In this document: piece after piece, positions 1-9,358 of the stretch
Numbering within the stretch: position 1 is the first letter of the stretch
Layout of the letters: every line of letters begins with the position of its first letter
Origin: an uncultured Nitrosomonadales bacterium
Lineage (GTDB): Bacteria; Pseudomonadota; Gammaproteobacteria; Burkholderiales; Methylophilaceae
Direction of reading: 5' to 3'
Length of the DNA stretch: 64,000 nucleotides
Assembly: GCA_913048465.1 (NCBI GenBank)
Contig: CAJWVO010000004.1
Coordinates: 1 to 64,000 of the forward strand
Made by a program: the position numbers and the translations under genes
Notes under the pieces: generated by a model
The model's input: only the letters and a program-made list of their open reading frames with translations
The model's database searches: none
What the model was told of the DNA's origin: nothing

Positions 1-32
1 GGTCGCGGGTTCGAGTCCCGTCCACTCCGCCA
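1..32 (+). tRNA. tRNA-Asp, 3' end only
   Basis: The window opens inside a tRNA. Visible parts are the T arm (stem GCGGG/CCCGT around the loop TTCGAGT), the 3' half of the acceptor stem (CCACTCC), discriminator G29 and an encoded CCA at 30-32. The T arm and the G discriminator match the proteobacterial tRNA-Asp as I remember it, and tRNA-Asp just before ppiD is a common betaproteobacterial order. The anticodon lies outside the window, so the identity is inferred. Confidence 0.8.
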
Positions 33-72
33 ACTTTTTAGAACTTTTTGACGCAAGAAGGTCATAAAAATC

Positions 73-1956
73 ATGTTAGAAACAATTAGAAATGGTTTAG
101 AAAAAAAATGGGCTAAAGTGGTTTTAGCCATCATTGTAGTTCCTTTTGCTCTTTTTGGTATTGACTCTTATCTCAATTCAATGGGTTCAAATGTAACTGT
201 TGCCTCGGTTAATAATTTTGAGATTACTGCACAAGATTTTCAGCGCTCCATGATGGTTCTTCAAGAAAGACTTGATGCTGAAGGTCAGGATCGCTCAATA
301 CTTCAATCGCCAGAATTTAGAAAAAGCGTTATTGATTCTTTAGTTGACAGTCAACTAATCAAGTCTGCAGTCGATAAATATAATTTCCGTATTTCTGATG
401 ACCAACTTTCGACCTATATTGTAGGAATGCCTGATTTCCAAGAGAATGGGAAATTTTCACAGGATAGGTATGATCAAATTGTCCAATATAACGGCCTGAC
501 ACCAAAGAAATTAGAGCAACAAATACGTGGCGATATGGCAACACAACAAATACAAGGGACTTTAGCTAATTTGACTTATTTCCCTAAAAAAAATATTGAA
601 GAGATAGCTAAGATTGCCTATCAAAAAAGACATGTCAAGCTTTATGATATGTTACTGCTTGACTATGAAGACAAAATTAAAGTATCTGATGATGAGATTA
701 AAGAGTTTTATGAAGCCAACACAGATTCATTTGTCCGACCTGATCAAGTCAAAATTGAATTCGTTGTTTATTCTGTGGCTAATATTGTTCCAAATGTTAA
801 TGTGACAGATGATGAAGTAAAAGAGTTTTATGAGTTTAATAAGCAAAACTATGAAGGCGACGAAGAGCGTTCCGCTAGTCACATCTTATTTATGGCTGAC
901 GCCTCACAATCTGATGAAGAAGTCGAAAAAGTTAGGCAAAAGGCATCGGATGTATTAAAAGATATAATGAAAGATCCGAAGAAATTTGAGGAATATGCAA
1001 AAGATCTATCACAAGATCCTGAATCTGCCAAAAATGGTGGATCACTTGGATTTTTCAAAAGAGGGGTGATGGTTAAGGAGTTTGAGGAGTCTGCTTTTAC
1101 ATTAAATAAAGGTGAGATTTCTGATTTAGTCAGAACAGATTTCGGTTTTCATATCATTCGTCTCGATGATGTCAAAGGTGATCAAGTATCATTCAAAGAT
1201 GTTAAAGCTCAAGTAAAAGGTGAGCTGCTATATGGAAAAGCCTTGGAAATTTATAACACCAATGCTGAAGACTTTAGCAATATCGTATACGAACAAAAAG
1301 AGTCTCTAGATCCTGTAATTAAAAAATATAACCTTGATGTTCAACAAAGCCCATGGATGTCAAAGGCCGACGCTGAAAACTTCTTCAATAACCCTGTTTT
1401 TTCCGAGGCCGTTTTTGATCAAACTATTATTGACAGCAAATTTAATACTCCTGCTATTGAAGTTTCACCCAATAATCTCGTTTCGGCTAGGGTTTTAGAC
1501 TTTAGAAAGTCTGAGGCTCAGGCATTAGATGATGTTAAAGATGAGATCAAAACTTTCTTAATGAAAAGAAATTCACAAGAAAATTTAATCAATGATGGTA
1601 ATAAATTGGTTGAAGGGCTTCAGGATGGTTCTGCGAAAGAGCCAAAATGGATTGACGAATTAACTATCGATAGGTCGGATAAACAAGGTTTGTCTGATGT
1701 AATTGCTGAAGAGATATTTAAAATGAACTCATCTACCTTGCCAATTTACTCTGGAATCTATGATCCCAAAGGAGAGTTTATGGTTATTAAGCTGGATAAA
1801 GTTGACTCTGACAATATCTTAAAAGAAGATGTCGAATTCTTCAATGAAGAGTTTACGGCTGCTATTGAAAAAGAAATTGAGAAATCTTATGTTGAAGATT
1901 TAAGAGCTGATTCAAAAGTGAAAATCAACTCTAAGTTTCTTCAATTTGCTCAGTAA
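73..1956 (+). CDS. ppiD: PpiD-like periplasmic folding factor with a parvulin domain
   Basis: The protein has 627 residues, close to the length of E. coli PpiD. A short cytoplasmic N-terminus precedes one membrane segment at about residues 15-35, then a SurA_N-like chaperone region, one parvulin peptidyl-prolyl isomerase domain at about 266-366 (starting SASHILF, with GGSLGFF and GFHIIRLDD) and a C-terminal chaperone-like region. It is expected to be anchored in the inner membrane near the Sec translocon and to help exported outer-membrane proteins fold. The start at 73 gives the membrane anchor, with a weak Shine-Dalgarno AGAAGG upstream. It follows tRNA-Asp and converges on fabI with a 3-base gap and no clear terminator. 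Confidence 0.93.
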   Translation: MLETIRNGLEKKWAKVVLAIIVVPFALFGIDSYLNSMGSNVTVASVNNFEITAQDFQRSMMVLQERLDAEGQDRSILQSPEFRKSVIDSLVDSQLIKSAVDKYNFRISDDQLSTYIVGMPDFQENGKFSQDRYDQIVQYNGLTPKKLEQQIRGDMATQQIQGTLANLTYFPKKNIEEIAKIAYQKRHVKLYDMLLLDYEDKIKVSDDEIKEFYEANTDSFVRPDQVKIEFVVYSVANIVPNVNVTDDEVKEFYEFNKQNYEGDEERSASHILFMADASQSDEEVEKVRQKASDVLKDIMKDPKKFEEYAKDLSQDPESAKNGGSLGFFKRGVMVKEFEESAFTLNKGEISDLVRTDFGFHIIRLDDVKGDQVSFKDVKAQVKGELLYGKALEIYNTNAEDFSNIVYEQKESLDPVIKKYNLDVQQSPWMSKADAENFFNNPVFSEAVFDQTIIDSKFNTPAIEVSPNNLVSARVLDFRKSEAQALDDVKDEIKTFLMKRNSQENLINDGNKLVEGLQDGSAKEPKWIDELTIDRSDKQGLSDVIAEEIFKMNSSTLPIYSGIYDPKGEFMVIKLDKVDSDNILKEDVEFFNEEFTAAIEKEIEKSYVEDLRADSKVKINSKFLQFAQ

Positions 1957-1959
1957 AAT

Positions 1960-2742
1960 CTATTCGATTACCCCAGCAGCAGTTATATTCATACCACCAT
2001 CTACATAAGTTATCTCACCAGTGATTCCGCTTGCTAGGTCACTGCAGAGAAATGCTGCCGCATTACCCACTTCATCTATGGTCACATTTCTTCTTAACGA
2101 GGCATGTTTCTCATTAAATGAATACATTTTGTCAAAATCAGAAATACCAGACGCAGCTAAAGTTTTTATAGGACCTGCTGACACAGCATTTACCCGAATC
2201 CCTTTTGGACCTAGACTTTGAGACATATAGCGTACGTTAGCTTCTAAACTGGCTTTTGCTAAACCCATCACATTATAGTTAGGCATTGTTCTTTCAGCGC
2301 CAAGATAACTTACTGTGAGTAAGCTTGCATTACTAGACAGCATAGGTAAAGCTGCCTTTGCAAGAGCAGTAAAGCTGTATGAGCTAACATCGTGAGCTAT
2401 GCGAAAATTTTCTCTTGAAGTATTTTCAATAAAATTTCCCTGCAAAGCATCCTTTGGAACAAAGGCAATGGAGTGAACCAAGATATCAAAATGATCCCAA
2501 TGTTTCTTTAATAGATCAAATAGGTTATTAATTTGATCATCATCTGATACGTCACAGGGTAATACAATATTTGAATTAAAATTTGCTGCTAGTTTCTGGA
2601 CTCGTTGTTCATGCTTATCTACTTGATGCGTGAAGGCTAACTCAGCCCCTTGCTGATACATTGCATTCGCAATACCGTAAGCGATCGATCGATCACTCAA
2701 TAAACCTAAAATAAGCACACGTTTGTTTTTTAAAAAAGACAT
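1960..2742 (-). CDS. fabI: Enoyl-ACP reductase [NADH]
   Basis: FabI reduces trans-2-enoyl-ACP to acyl-ACP with NADH, the last step of each fatty-acid elongation cycle in the cytoplasm. The 260-residue protein is a short-chain dehydrogenase of the enoyl-ACP reductase type. Tyr146, Tyr156 and Lys163 fall at the same numbers as in E. coli FabI (SYLGAER, then YNVMGLAK), and the C-terminus carries the GEITYVDGG segment. It is the last gene of the minus-strand run that begins at gloB, 20 bases after the second peptide permease. The other fatty-acid genes of the window are 55-60 kb away, so fabI is expressed apart from the main fab operon. Confidence 0.96.
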   Translation of the reverse strand: MSFLKNKRVLILGLLSDRSIAYGIANAMYQQGAELAFTHQVDKHEQRVQKLAANFNSNIVLPCDVSDDDQINNLFDLLKKHWDHFDILVHSIAFVPKDALQGNFIENTSRENFRIAHDVSSYSFTALAKAALPMLSSNASLLTVSYLGAERTMPNYNVMGLAKASLEANVRYMSQSLGPKGIRVNAVSAGPIKTLAASGISDFDKMYSFNEKHASLRRNVTIDEVGNAAAFLCSDLASGITGEITYVDGGMNITAAGVIE

Positions 2743-2762
2743 GGATACCTCGTATATATCTG

Positions 2763-3575
2763 TTACGTATTCTGGTCGAAGTTATCTCTAAGACCCTCCC
2801 CGAGTAGATTATAACCCAATACAGTAATTAATATAGCAAGCCCAGGAAACAATGATAGCCACCATGCAAATTGGATGTATTCTTTTCCGTCAGTCAATAT
2901 ATTTCCCCATGAGGCTGTAGGTGCCTGAACTCCAAGCCCTAGGAAGCTTAGACCAGATTCAACCAATACAGCACTGGCAACACCCAAGACGGTGCTCACA
3001 ATAATTGGACCTAGGCTGTTTGGTAATAAGTGAGTAAGAATAATTCTAATGTCACTTGCCCCCAGTGTTTGAGCTGCGAGCACGAAATCACGTTCTTTTA
3101 AACTCAAGAATTCTGCTCTCACTAGTCTAGTGACGCCCATCCAGGAAGTCAGACCAATAACGATCATGATATTCCAAATGGACGGGGTAAGGAAAGCAAT
3201 GACCGCAAGAATAAGAAAAAATGAGGGTATAGACAACATGACATCAACCAATCGCATAATTATAGTATCAGCAATGCCACGATAATATCCTGCCACAGAG
3301 CCTAGAATGATTCCAATGATGGTTGATATTCCAACTGCGACAATTCCAACAAGAAGTGAGATTTGTGCTCCATGTAACATTCTAGAAAATACATCACGAC
3401 CAAGCGCATCAGTACCCATCCAGTGGGTTCCGTCAGGAGATAAAAGGATCGCATTGATATTGATATAATTAGGATCAAACGGGCTGAGATACCCTGCAAA
3501 AATAGCAAGTACTCCTATTATTGAGATAATGATTAACCCGGCCAAAGACATTGGGTTTTTTATAATCTTTTTCAT
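2763..3575 (-). CDS. Oligopeptide ABC transporter permease, OppC/DppC type
   Basis: This is the second permease of a peptide ABC importer in the inner membrane. The 270 residues hold about six hydrophobic segments, an N-terminal OppC-type extracytoplasmic region ([17 protein letters not shown]) and the BPD permease EAA loop near [20 protein letters not shown]. It overlaps the upstream OppB-type gene by four bases (ATGA), so the two are probably translationally coupled. No ATP-binding subunit is encoded next to it. It is closest to the Yej/Opp/Dpp group; whether the substrate is murein peptides or general oligopeptides cannot be decided from sequence. Confidence 0.88.
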   Translation of the reverse strand: MKKIIKNPMSLAGLIIISIIGVLAIFAGYLSPFDPNYININAILLSPDGTHWMGTDALGRDVFSRMLHGAQISLLVGIVAVGISTIIGIILGSVAGYYRGIADTIIMRLVDVMLSIPSFFLILAVIAFLTPSIWNIMIVIGLTSWMGVTRLVRAEFLSLKERDFVLAAQTLGASDIRIILTHLLPNSLGPIIVSTVLGVASAVLVESGLSFLGLGVQAPTASWGNILTDGKEYIQFAWWLSLFPGLAILITVLGYNLLGEGLRDNFDQNT

Positions 3576-4591
3576 TTGGCAAGCCCTCGTCGAATTCTGG
3601 GGTCTGCCCAGGCATAAGCTAAATCTGCAATTAGATTACCTAGCAAGGTTAAGATGGAACCAATAGTCAATATTCCCATTACAACAGGAAAGTCACGCAT
3701 TAGGACGGCGTCATAAAATAACTTACCCATTCCAGGGATAGCAAAGATTGACTCAGCAATTACTGAGCCACCAATTAAACCGGGAATAGATAATCCCAAG
3801 ATTGTAATTAATGGAAGTAGGGCGTTTTTTAAAGTATGTACAAAAATCACTTTTTTTTCATAAAGACCTTTTGCCCGGGCCGTTTTGATGAAATCTTGAT
3901 TAAGAATTTCAATCATTCCGTTTCGAACATAAAGTGAAATTCCTGCCAATCCGCTCAGACAAGAGATAAATACAGGCAATGCCAGATGTTTTAAAAGATC
4001 AAGTATTTGGCCTAACTTACTCATTTGCTCGTATCCAATGGAATGTAATCCTGAGATTGGTAATACCTGATTAACAACCCCTAATGAGTACATTAGAATT
4101 AATGCTAACCAAAATCCTGGAATAGCAAAACCAACAAAGACAAACAAGGTTATCACCCGATCAGGGATCTTATTTTTCTTTATAGCGGCAATTGTTCCCA
4201 GCAAAATAGAAATAGAGAAAATAAGGAGTATGGTTAAAAGATTAATTAACAGGGTTATCGGGAGTGCTTTTTGAATTAAGCCTGGCTTAATGTTGCCATT
4301 TTCATCTTTTTTTTCCCACAATACAGGCCTTTGATGTGATGCAAATGACGAACCAAAGTCTAGCTGAACAATTCTTTTTAACCATAAACCGTATTGGACA
4401 ATAATAGGTTTATCAAGATTGTATAATTCTCTTAGCTTTTGTCGTGATTCTTCACTAGCTTTTGGGTTAAACGCACTCTCATTGGATGTTATGTCACCTG
4501 GAGCTAAATGCATTATAAAAAAAGATATCAAACTGATACCAATTAACATTGGAATCATCCATAGTATTCTTTTGATCAAATAATTTAACAT
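3572..4591 (-). CDS. Oligopeptide ABC transporter permease, OppB/DppB type
   Basis: This is the first permease of the same importer. Its 339 residues have the OppB architecture: an N-terminal membrane segment (RILWMIPMLIGISLISFFIM), a periplasmic loop of about 100 residues, then five membrane segments with the EAA loop around DFIKTARAKGLYEKKVIFVH. The enlarged periplasmic loop (roughly residues 30-110) is more like YejB-type permeases than DppB. The start codon follows the stop codon of the binding-protein gene directly, and the stop overlaps the OppC-type gene. The order binding protein, OppB, OppC is standard for the family. Confidence 0.88.
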   Translation of the reverse strand: MLNYLIKRILWMIPMLIGISLISFFIMHLAPGDITSNESAFNPKASEESRQKLRELYNLDKPIIVQYGLWLKRIVQLDFGSSFASHQRPVLWEKKDENGNIKPGLIQKALPITLLINLLTILLIFSISILLGTIAAIKKNKIPDRVITLFVFVGFAIPGFWLALILMYSLGVVNQVLPISGLHSIGYEQMSKLGQILDLLKHLALPVFISCLSGLAGISLYVRNGMIEILNQDFIKTARAKGLYEKKVIFVHTLKNALLPLITILGLSIPGLIGGSVIAESIFAIPGMGKLFYDAVLMRDFPVVMGILTIGSILTLLGNLIADLAYAWADPRIRRGLAK

Positions 4592-6220
4592 TTAGAGGCT
4601 CATCTCGTTTCTTCTAAATTTTTTCGGAATATACCACTCATATTCATTGTGAAAGACACCGGCTGGAGGAGTAATCTTTTTTACCCCTTTTATTTTTTTA
4701 TGAATGGCTGTTAAGCCGTAACCTGCATAGAGGTAAATGATGGGTTGTTCATCATAAATAATTTTAGAAAACTCGTCATATATTTGTTTCCTTTTTTCAT
4801 TGTTTAGTTCCTTTCTTCCATCTTCAAGGAGTTTATCAACTCTAGGGTTATTGTATCCAATAAAATTAAATTGACCCGGCCCCTGTTGGGAAGAGTGCCA
4901 GATGCTATACTGATCTGGATCAAGTGAAAGGCTCCAGCCAAGCACAACAGCCTCGAACTCACCGGTTTTGATAAACCTGTTCACAAAACTTGCCCATTCA
5001 ATGACCCTGATACTGACATCAATGCCTATATCCTGTAATCGCCGCTGTATGAGCACTGCAGTCATTTCTCGTTGTTTGTTTTGGTTTGTGAGAATTTCAA
5101 AAGCAAGAGGCTTGCCATCTTTTTCGTAGATATTGTTTGCATTGAGTTCGTAACCAGATTTTTCAAGCAATTCTCTGGATTTACTAACATCAAAAGAAAT
5201 CTTATTGATCGTCTTATTTTCCCAGTAAGTACCAGGCTTGTATGGACTAGTGATTTCCTCACCTAATCCAAGCAAAACACCATTGATAATTTCTTCTTTG
5301 TTTATAGCATAACTAATTGCTTTTCTAATATTGAGGTCATCAAAAGGCTTTTTCTTTAAATTAAAACCAAAATAGGTATATCCATTACCCATCTCTTTGT
5401 AGAGATTAACTTTATCGTTCAACTCTGATCGACTAGGGAAGACTCTTGAATACTGAATTGGGTTTATATTCATTAAATCAATATTCCCTGCAATCAATTC
5501 CATAAATTGGGATGATAAGTCAGGAATGATTCGGGTTATCTTTTTTTCAAGAAGTGGTCGACCATGGACGGAGTTAGGGTTAGTTTTGAGCTTTACCTGT
5601 TGACCGGTTGTCCATTCATCTAGAGCATAGTAGTTGCTTCCTATAGGATTTAATGAGAAATAGGTATCGTTAACATTTTCATCTTTAAGTAAATGTTCTG
5701 GGAGTATGTGCAAGGACGCCCATGTTTCCAGGGCAGGTGCATAAGGTTCGTCATACTCAGCAATAAATATGTGATTGTTTGCACATGAAGCTGAACTGAC
5801 CAGCTGATAATCAGAACCGTAAGGAGTTCTAGTGTCTGGGTCAGTGACTTTCTTCCAAGTAAATAACACATCTTCACATGTAAACGGTTCATCATCAGCC
5901 CATTTAATATCTTGCTTTAAATTAAATGTAATTTTTTTATAATCATCAGAAATTGTCCAACTGTCAGCCAGGTCTCCTTCAAAACCAAGGTTTTCATCAT
6001 ACTTTAATAGAGAGTTAAAAATTTGTCCGGCTATTGCAGATGAGGCGGAGTCACCAGCTATCATTGCAATCAAGTTGTTAGGTTCGCCAATCATTGCATT
6101 AGTCAGCGCACCTCCCGATTCTGGAAGGGCAGGTTCATCATAGTTAGTATTGTCAAGATTTTGACTATTATTGCAACCAACGACCAGACTTAAAATTAAT
6201 AGAGCTAAAAACTTATGCAT
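4592..6220 (-). CDS. Oligopeptide-binding lipoprotein of an ABC importer
   Basis: This 542-residue family 5 (OppA/DppA/YejA-like) extracellular solute-binding protein captures peptides for the two permeases encoded next. A lipoprotein signal sits at the N-terminus with lipobox LVVGC and modified Cys16, so the mature protein should be anchored in a membrane facing the periplasm. Family features include the early segment GGALTNAMIGEPNNL, WADDEPFTCEDVLFTW and the C-terminal AVVLGWSLSLDPDQYSIWHS. It starts 6 bases after mltD in the direction of transcription. That neighbour, a murein lytic transglycosylase, hints at uptake of cell-wall peptides, but this is inference. Confidence 0.9.
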   Translation of the reverse strand: MHKFLALLILSLVVGCNNSQNLDNTNYDEPALPESGGALTNAMIGEPNNLIAMIAGDSASSAIAGQIFNSLLKYDENLGFEGDLADSWTISDDYKKITFNLKQDIKWADDEPFTCEDVLFTWKKVTDPDTRTPYGSDYQLVSSASCANNHIFIAEYDEPYAPALETWASLHILPEHLLKDENVNDTYFSLNPIGSNYYALDEWTTGQQVKLKTNPNSVHGRPLLEKKITRIIPDLSSQFMELIAGNIDLMNINPIQYSRVFPSRSELNDKVNLYKEMGNGYTYFGFNLKKKPFDDLNIRKAISYAINKEEIINGVLLGLGEEITSPYKPGTYWENKTINKISFDVSKSRELLEKSGYELNANNIYEKDGKPLAFEILTNQNKQREMTAVLIQRRLQDIGIDVSIRVIEWASFVNRFIKTGEFEAVVLGWSLSLDPDQYSIWHSSQQGPGQFNFIGYNNPRVDKLLEDGRKELNNEKRKQIYDEFSKIIYDEQPIIYLYAGYGLTAIHKKIKGVKKITPPAGVFHNEYEWYIPKKFRRNEMSL

Positions 6221-6226
6221 ATATCC

Positions 6227-7552
6227 TTATTGAGGAATATCGATGTACTTACCTACGATTATTTTTGTGCTTTTGAGTTCATTAAACTCCATTAAATCTT
6301 TGATTGTGATCTTATATTTTCTAGCTATCCCACCTAGAGTATCTCCAGGCTTAATTTTGTGGGTAATAATCGTTGAGTAGGAGTATAAATTATCTGTGTT
6401 GATTGGGTACTTCTTTAAAACATCAGGTGAAGCCGGAATTAAGATAATTTTATTTTTAAGAGTTTGATTGCTTCTTAATTGATTAATCTTAATTAATTCC
6501 TTTATATCAATATTAAATTTTTTAGCTACATGGTTTACCTTTTCTCCTTTGATGGGTGTATAGGTAATCCAGTTGGTTAGCGGATCCTTATGATCCTCCA
6601 AATTTTTCAAAAATGTATCAACACTGTCAACAGGTAAAAGTATATCCTGAGCACCAAAGTGTGCTTTCATCAATGGTCGATTGTGCTCAGCATTCAATAA
6701 TTGGAACTCTTCGAAGGTTATATTAGCTAATTCAGCTGCTATATGTGTATCCATTTCATCAGGAACATTAACGACTTGGAAATAAGGTTTATCTGGAATA
6801 TCTTTAATATACAGTTGGAATCTTTCCGGGTCTTGAATAATTTTTTTTACCGCTAGTAATTTTGGTACATAATTTTTTGTTTCTTTGGGAAGTCTGAGAG
6901 AGTAATAATCAGTAGCTAATTTTCTTTTTTTATTTCTTAAGATAGCTCTTTTTACTCGACCTTCACCTGCGTTATAAGCAGCCAAGGCTAATTCCCAGGA
7001 CCCAAAAAGATTGTGAAGTTGTTCAAGGTAATCTAAGGCAGCATTAGTTGAGTCAATAATATTCCTCCGCTTATCTCTCCACCAGTCCTGTTCAAGCCCG
7101 AATAATTTTCCAGTTGAAGGAATAAACTGCCACACTCCTACTGCTTTTTGCCTTGATTTTGCAACTGGATTGTAAGCACTTTCAATCATAGGCAGGAGTG
7201 CTATTTCCATTGGCATATTTCTTTTTTCGACCTCTTCGACAACATAAAATAAATAGCGGGATGATCTTTCAATCATCCTCTCAACATACTCGGGCCTAGA
7301 TTGGTACCATTTGACATAATTTTTAACTCTTCTGTTATCAATATCTTTTATACCAAATCCATTTTGTATTCTTTCCCATAGATTTTTATCTCCCTTAATA
7401 TAGTGAATAGTTTCATCATTATCTGGGACTGGATCGTCAAAAAGTTCAAGAGTTACACCCTCAGCATTTTCAATTGTAGTTGGGAATTCAAAGGAATTTG
7501 AGAACAAGGAAGGGCTCAGGAGTAGTGATAAAAACAGTAATATATATTTCAT
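6227..7552 (-). CDS. mltD: Membrane-bound lytic murein transglycosylase D
   Basis: MltD cleaves the glycan strands of peptidoglycan to 1,6-anhydro-muropeptides. The 441-residue protein has a signal peptide (first 18 or so residues), an SLT domain from about residue 105 to 220 with catalytic Glu124 in MIESAYNP followed by the typical AVGVWQFIPSTG and AYNAGEGRV motifs, and two C-terminal LysM murein-binding domains at about 330-373 and 396-440. No lipobox cysteine is visible, unlike E. coli MltD, so it may be soluble in the periplasm or held by an uncleaved signal. Its start overlaps the gloB stop by one base (TAATG), an order also known around E. coli gloB. Confidence 0.92.
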   Translation of the reverse strand: MKYILLFLSLLLSPSLFSNSFEFPTTIENAEGVTLELFDDPVPDNDETIHYIKGDKNLWERIQNGFGIKDIDNRRVKNYVKWYQSRPEYVERMIERSSRYLFYVVEEVEKRNMPMEIALLPMIESAYNPVAKSRQKAVGVWQFIPSTGKLFGLEQDWWRDKRRNIIDSTNAALDYLEQLHNLFGSWELALAAYNAGEGRVKRAILRNKKRKLATDYYSLRLPKETKNYVPKLLAVKKIIQDPERFQLYIKDIPDKPYFQVVNVPDEMDTHIAAELANITFEEFQLLNAEHNRPLMKAHFGAQDILLPVDSVDTFLKNLEDHKDPLTNWITYTPIKGEKVNHVAKKFNIDIKELIKINQLRSNQTLKNKIILIPASPDVLKKYPINTDNLYSYSTIITHKIKPGDTLGGIARKYKITIKDLMEFNELKSTKIIVGKYIDIPQ

Positions 7553-8247
7553 TAAAATATGTCTTTTGCTTCTCTTAATTTTTTAAATTCTTCAAATGAA
7601 GAGTTAAGGAATGGATTTGATTCTAACTCATCCTTCAATAAAGAGGGCAAAGTAATCATTGATTTTGATAAAACTCGGTGTTTATTTTCATAAAACGCAT
7701 TATTTTTGAAATAATTTTTTAAAAACTCAAGATTTTTTAGGGTGTATTCATGAGTGCAATATACCTTTGAGTCAGGATCAATTGACTTAAATTTTTTTAA
7801 ACTGTCATACATTTGCCTAAAAGTCCCTTCAAAAATTCTTCCACATCCAAAACTAAATAAAGTATCGCCGCAAAATAAAAGTTTATTGCCATGATAAATT
7901 ATGTGCTCCAAAGTGTGCCCGGGAACTTCTATTATGGAAAATTCTAATGTGTTGGCGAACAGCTGAATTTTGCTATTTTCCTTGACTTGATGGTATGTGA
8001 AATTAAATTTCTCATGATATGGAGCATACACAGGCACGTTAAATTGATTAATGATTCCATCTATACCTCCGATGTGATCATGATGATGATGAGTGATTAG
8101 TATTGCTGTTAATTCAAGATCGTTCCTTTGGTGGTAATTTAAAACTGGATCAGACAATCCAGGATCAACCACTACAGTCTTTTTATCATGAATGATTGTC
8201 CAAATGTAGTTATCATTTAGAATAGGGATAGGAACAACTTTTAACAT
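7552..8247 (-). CDS. gloB: Hydroxyacylglutathione hydrolase (glyoxalase II)
   Basis: GloB hydrolyses S-lactoylglutathione to lactate and glutathione, the second step of methylglyoxal detoxification. The 231 residues form a metallo-beta-lactamase fold with the binuclear metal motif THHHHDH (His53, His55, Asp57, His58), the second-shell CGDTLFSFGCGR segment and the THEYT motif. The C-terminal HAGH domain is present but short; the whole is about 20 residues shorter than E. coli GloB. Only 21 bases separate it from the divergent methyltransferase gene, so the two must share a very compact promoter region. The gloB/mltD/yafS-like/rnhA/dnaQ neighbourhood is conserved in proteobacteria. Confidence 0.93.
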   Translation of the reverse strand: MLKVVPIPILNDNYIWTIIHDKKTVVVDPGLSDPVLNYHQRNDLELTAILITHHHHDHIGGIDGIINQFNVPVYAPYHEKFNFTYHQVKENSKIQLFANTLEFSIIEVPGHTLEHIIYHGNKLLFCGDTLFSFGCGRIFEGTFRQMYDSLKKFKSIDPDSKVYCTHEYTLKNLEFLKNYFKNNAFYENKHRVLSKSMITLPSLLKDELESNPFLNSSFEEFKKLREAKDIF

Positions 8248-8268
8248 TAGTTAATTATAAACTTAAAC

Positions 8269-8919
8269 ATGACTTGGTTTGAAACAAAAAGAGGCTCAGA
8301 TTTATTGTTGTTAGAGCAAAAAATTCTAGATCAATTATTCGATCATTTGTTTGGCTATAACATTGTCCAAATTGGAAATCATCGATCATTAATTGAAAAT
8401 TCTCGATTTAAGAATAAATATACATGCAAGCAAATCCAATTTGATGCTGAGCAATTACCTTTTGAGTCTGATGCTATTGATTGTATTGTTCTACCCCATC
8501 AAAATACAGAAGATGAGAGGATGTTGTCTGAGGTGTATCGTTCATTAATGCCTCATGGCCACGCAATATTTATAAACTTTAATCCATGGAGCCCAATAGG
8601 CCTAAGAACCTTTTTTTCAATGAGTTCTGAGGAGCCGTGGAATCATAATCTTGAAAGTTTCACCTCTTTTCAAAATAAATTATTAAAACAAGACTTTGAA
8701 ATTGTGAATGGTAAATTTTTTGGCTATCACCCACGTTTCAAGTCAGCATCAAATAAGTCAAGGTGGGATAAGATTGGCGACCGCTGGTTTCCATTGTTTG
8801 CGAATATTTATTTAATTGTTGTGAGAAAAAAAATATTTACCATGACCCCAATTAAACCATCGTGGAATGGTAAAATTCAAAGGAATCAAGTCAAAGTAAA
8901 AGAAACCTATGAGCTTTAA
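8269..8919 (+). CDS. SAM-dependent methyltransferase, YafS-like
   Basis: A 216-residue class I methyltransferase-like protein. The nucleotide-binding glycine loop is degenerate (YNIVQIGNHRSL in place of the usual ExGxGxG), while the acidic end of strand 2 (QIQFDAEQLPFESDAID) and the VLPH strand 4 region fit the Methyltransf_11 pattern. The substrate is unknown. It sits where E. coli has yafS, between gloB and rnhA, and the rnhA start lies within its last codons (11-base overlap), so it is likely co-transcribed with rnhA and dnaQ. I am confident of the family and position, not of the function. Confidence 0.75.
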   Translation: MTWFETKRGSDLLLLEQKILDQLFDHLFGYNIVQIGNHRSLIENSRFKNKYTCKQIQFDAEQLPFESDAIDCIVLPHQNTEDERMLSEVYRSLMPHGHAIFINFNPWSPIGLRTFFSMSSEEPWNHNLESFTSFQNKLLKQDFEIVNGKFFGYHPRFKSASNKSRWDKIGDRWFPLFANIYLIVVRKKIFTMTPIKPSWNGKIQRNQVKVKETYEL

Positions 8920-9358
8920 AATTTATACTGATGGATCATGCCATGGCAATCCTGGACCCGGAGGTTGGGCATTTATAATTGTTGCAAATGATGAGGTTGT
9001 AAAAGAGAAGTCCGGTTCTATGGAAAAAACCACTAATAATCAAATGGAATTATCTGCAGCAATTGAAGGACTTTTTTACTTTCATGAACATATTGAATCA
9101 AAAGAAGTTGAGTTATTTACTGATTCTAAATACGTAATTGACGGGATTAATTCTTGGATTCATGGATGGAAGAAAAACAATTGGAGAACATCGACAAAAA
9201 AACCGGTTAAAAATGAGGAATTATGGAAGACCCTGGATGAATTAAATTCAAGATTAATAGTGAGTTGGAGTTGGGTTAAAGGCCATAGCGGAGATATTTT
9301 TAATGATAAGGTAGATCTGTTGGCTAATAATGCAACAGTGGGAGATTGTGTACGATGA
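8909..9358 (+). CDS. rnhA: Ribonuclease HI
   Basis: RNase HI cuts the RNA strand of RNA-DNA hybrids and removes primers and R-loops. At 149 residues it has the full catalytic set: Asp8 (YTDGSCHGNPGPGG), Glu47 (NNQMEL), Asp72 (FTDSKYV) and Asp136, with the catalytic-loop His126 in KGHSG. The basic handle (KKNNWRTSTKKPVKN) is present. It overlaps the upstream methyltransferase gene and the downstream dnaQ start (ATGA). In E. coli rnhA and dnaQ are divergent; here they read in the same direction, as in many betaproteobacteria. A second RNase H gene (rnhB) is at 49241. Confidence 0.97.
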   Translation: MSFKIYTDGSCHGNPGPGGWAFIIVANDEVVKEKSGSMEKTTNNQMELSAAIEGLFYFHEHIESKEVELFTDSKYVIDGINSWIHGWKKNNWRTSTKKPVKNEELWKTLDELNSRLIVSWSWVKGHSGDIFNDKVDLLANNATVGDCVR

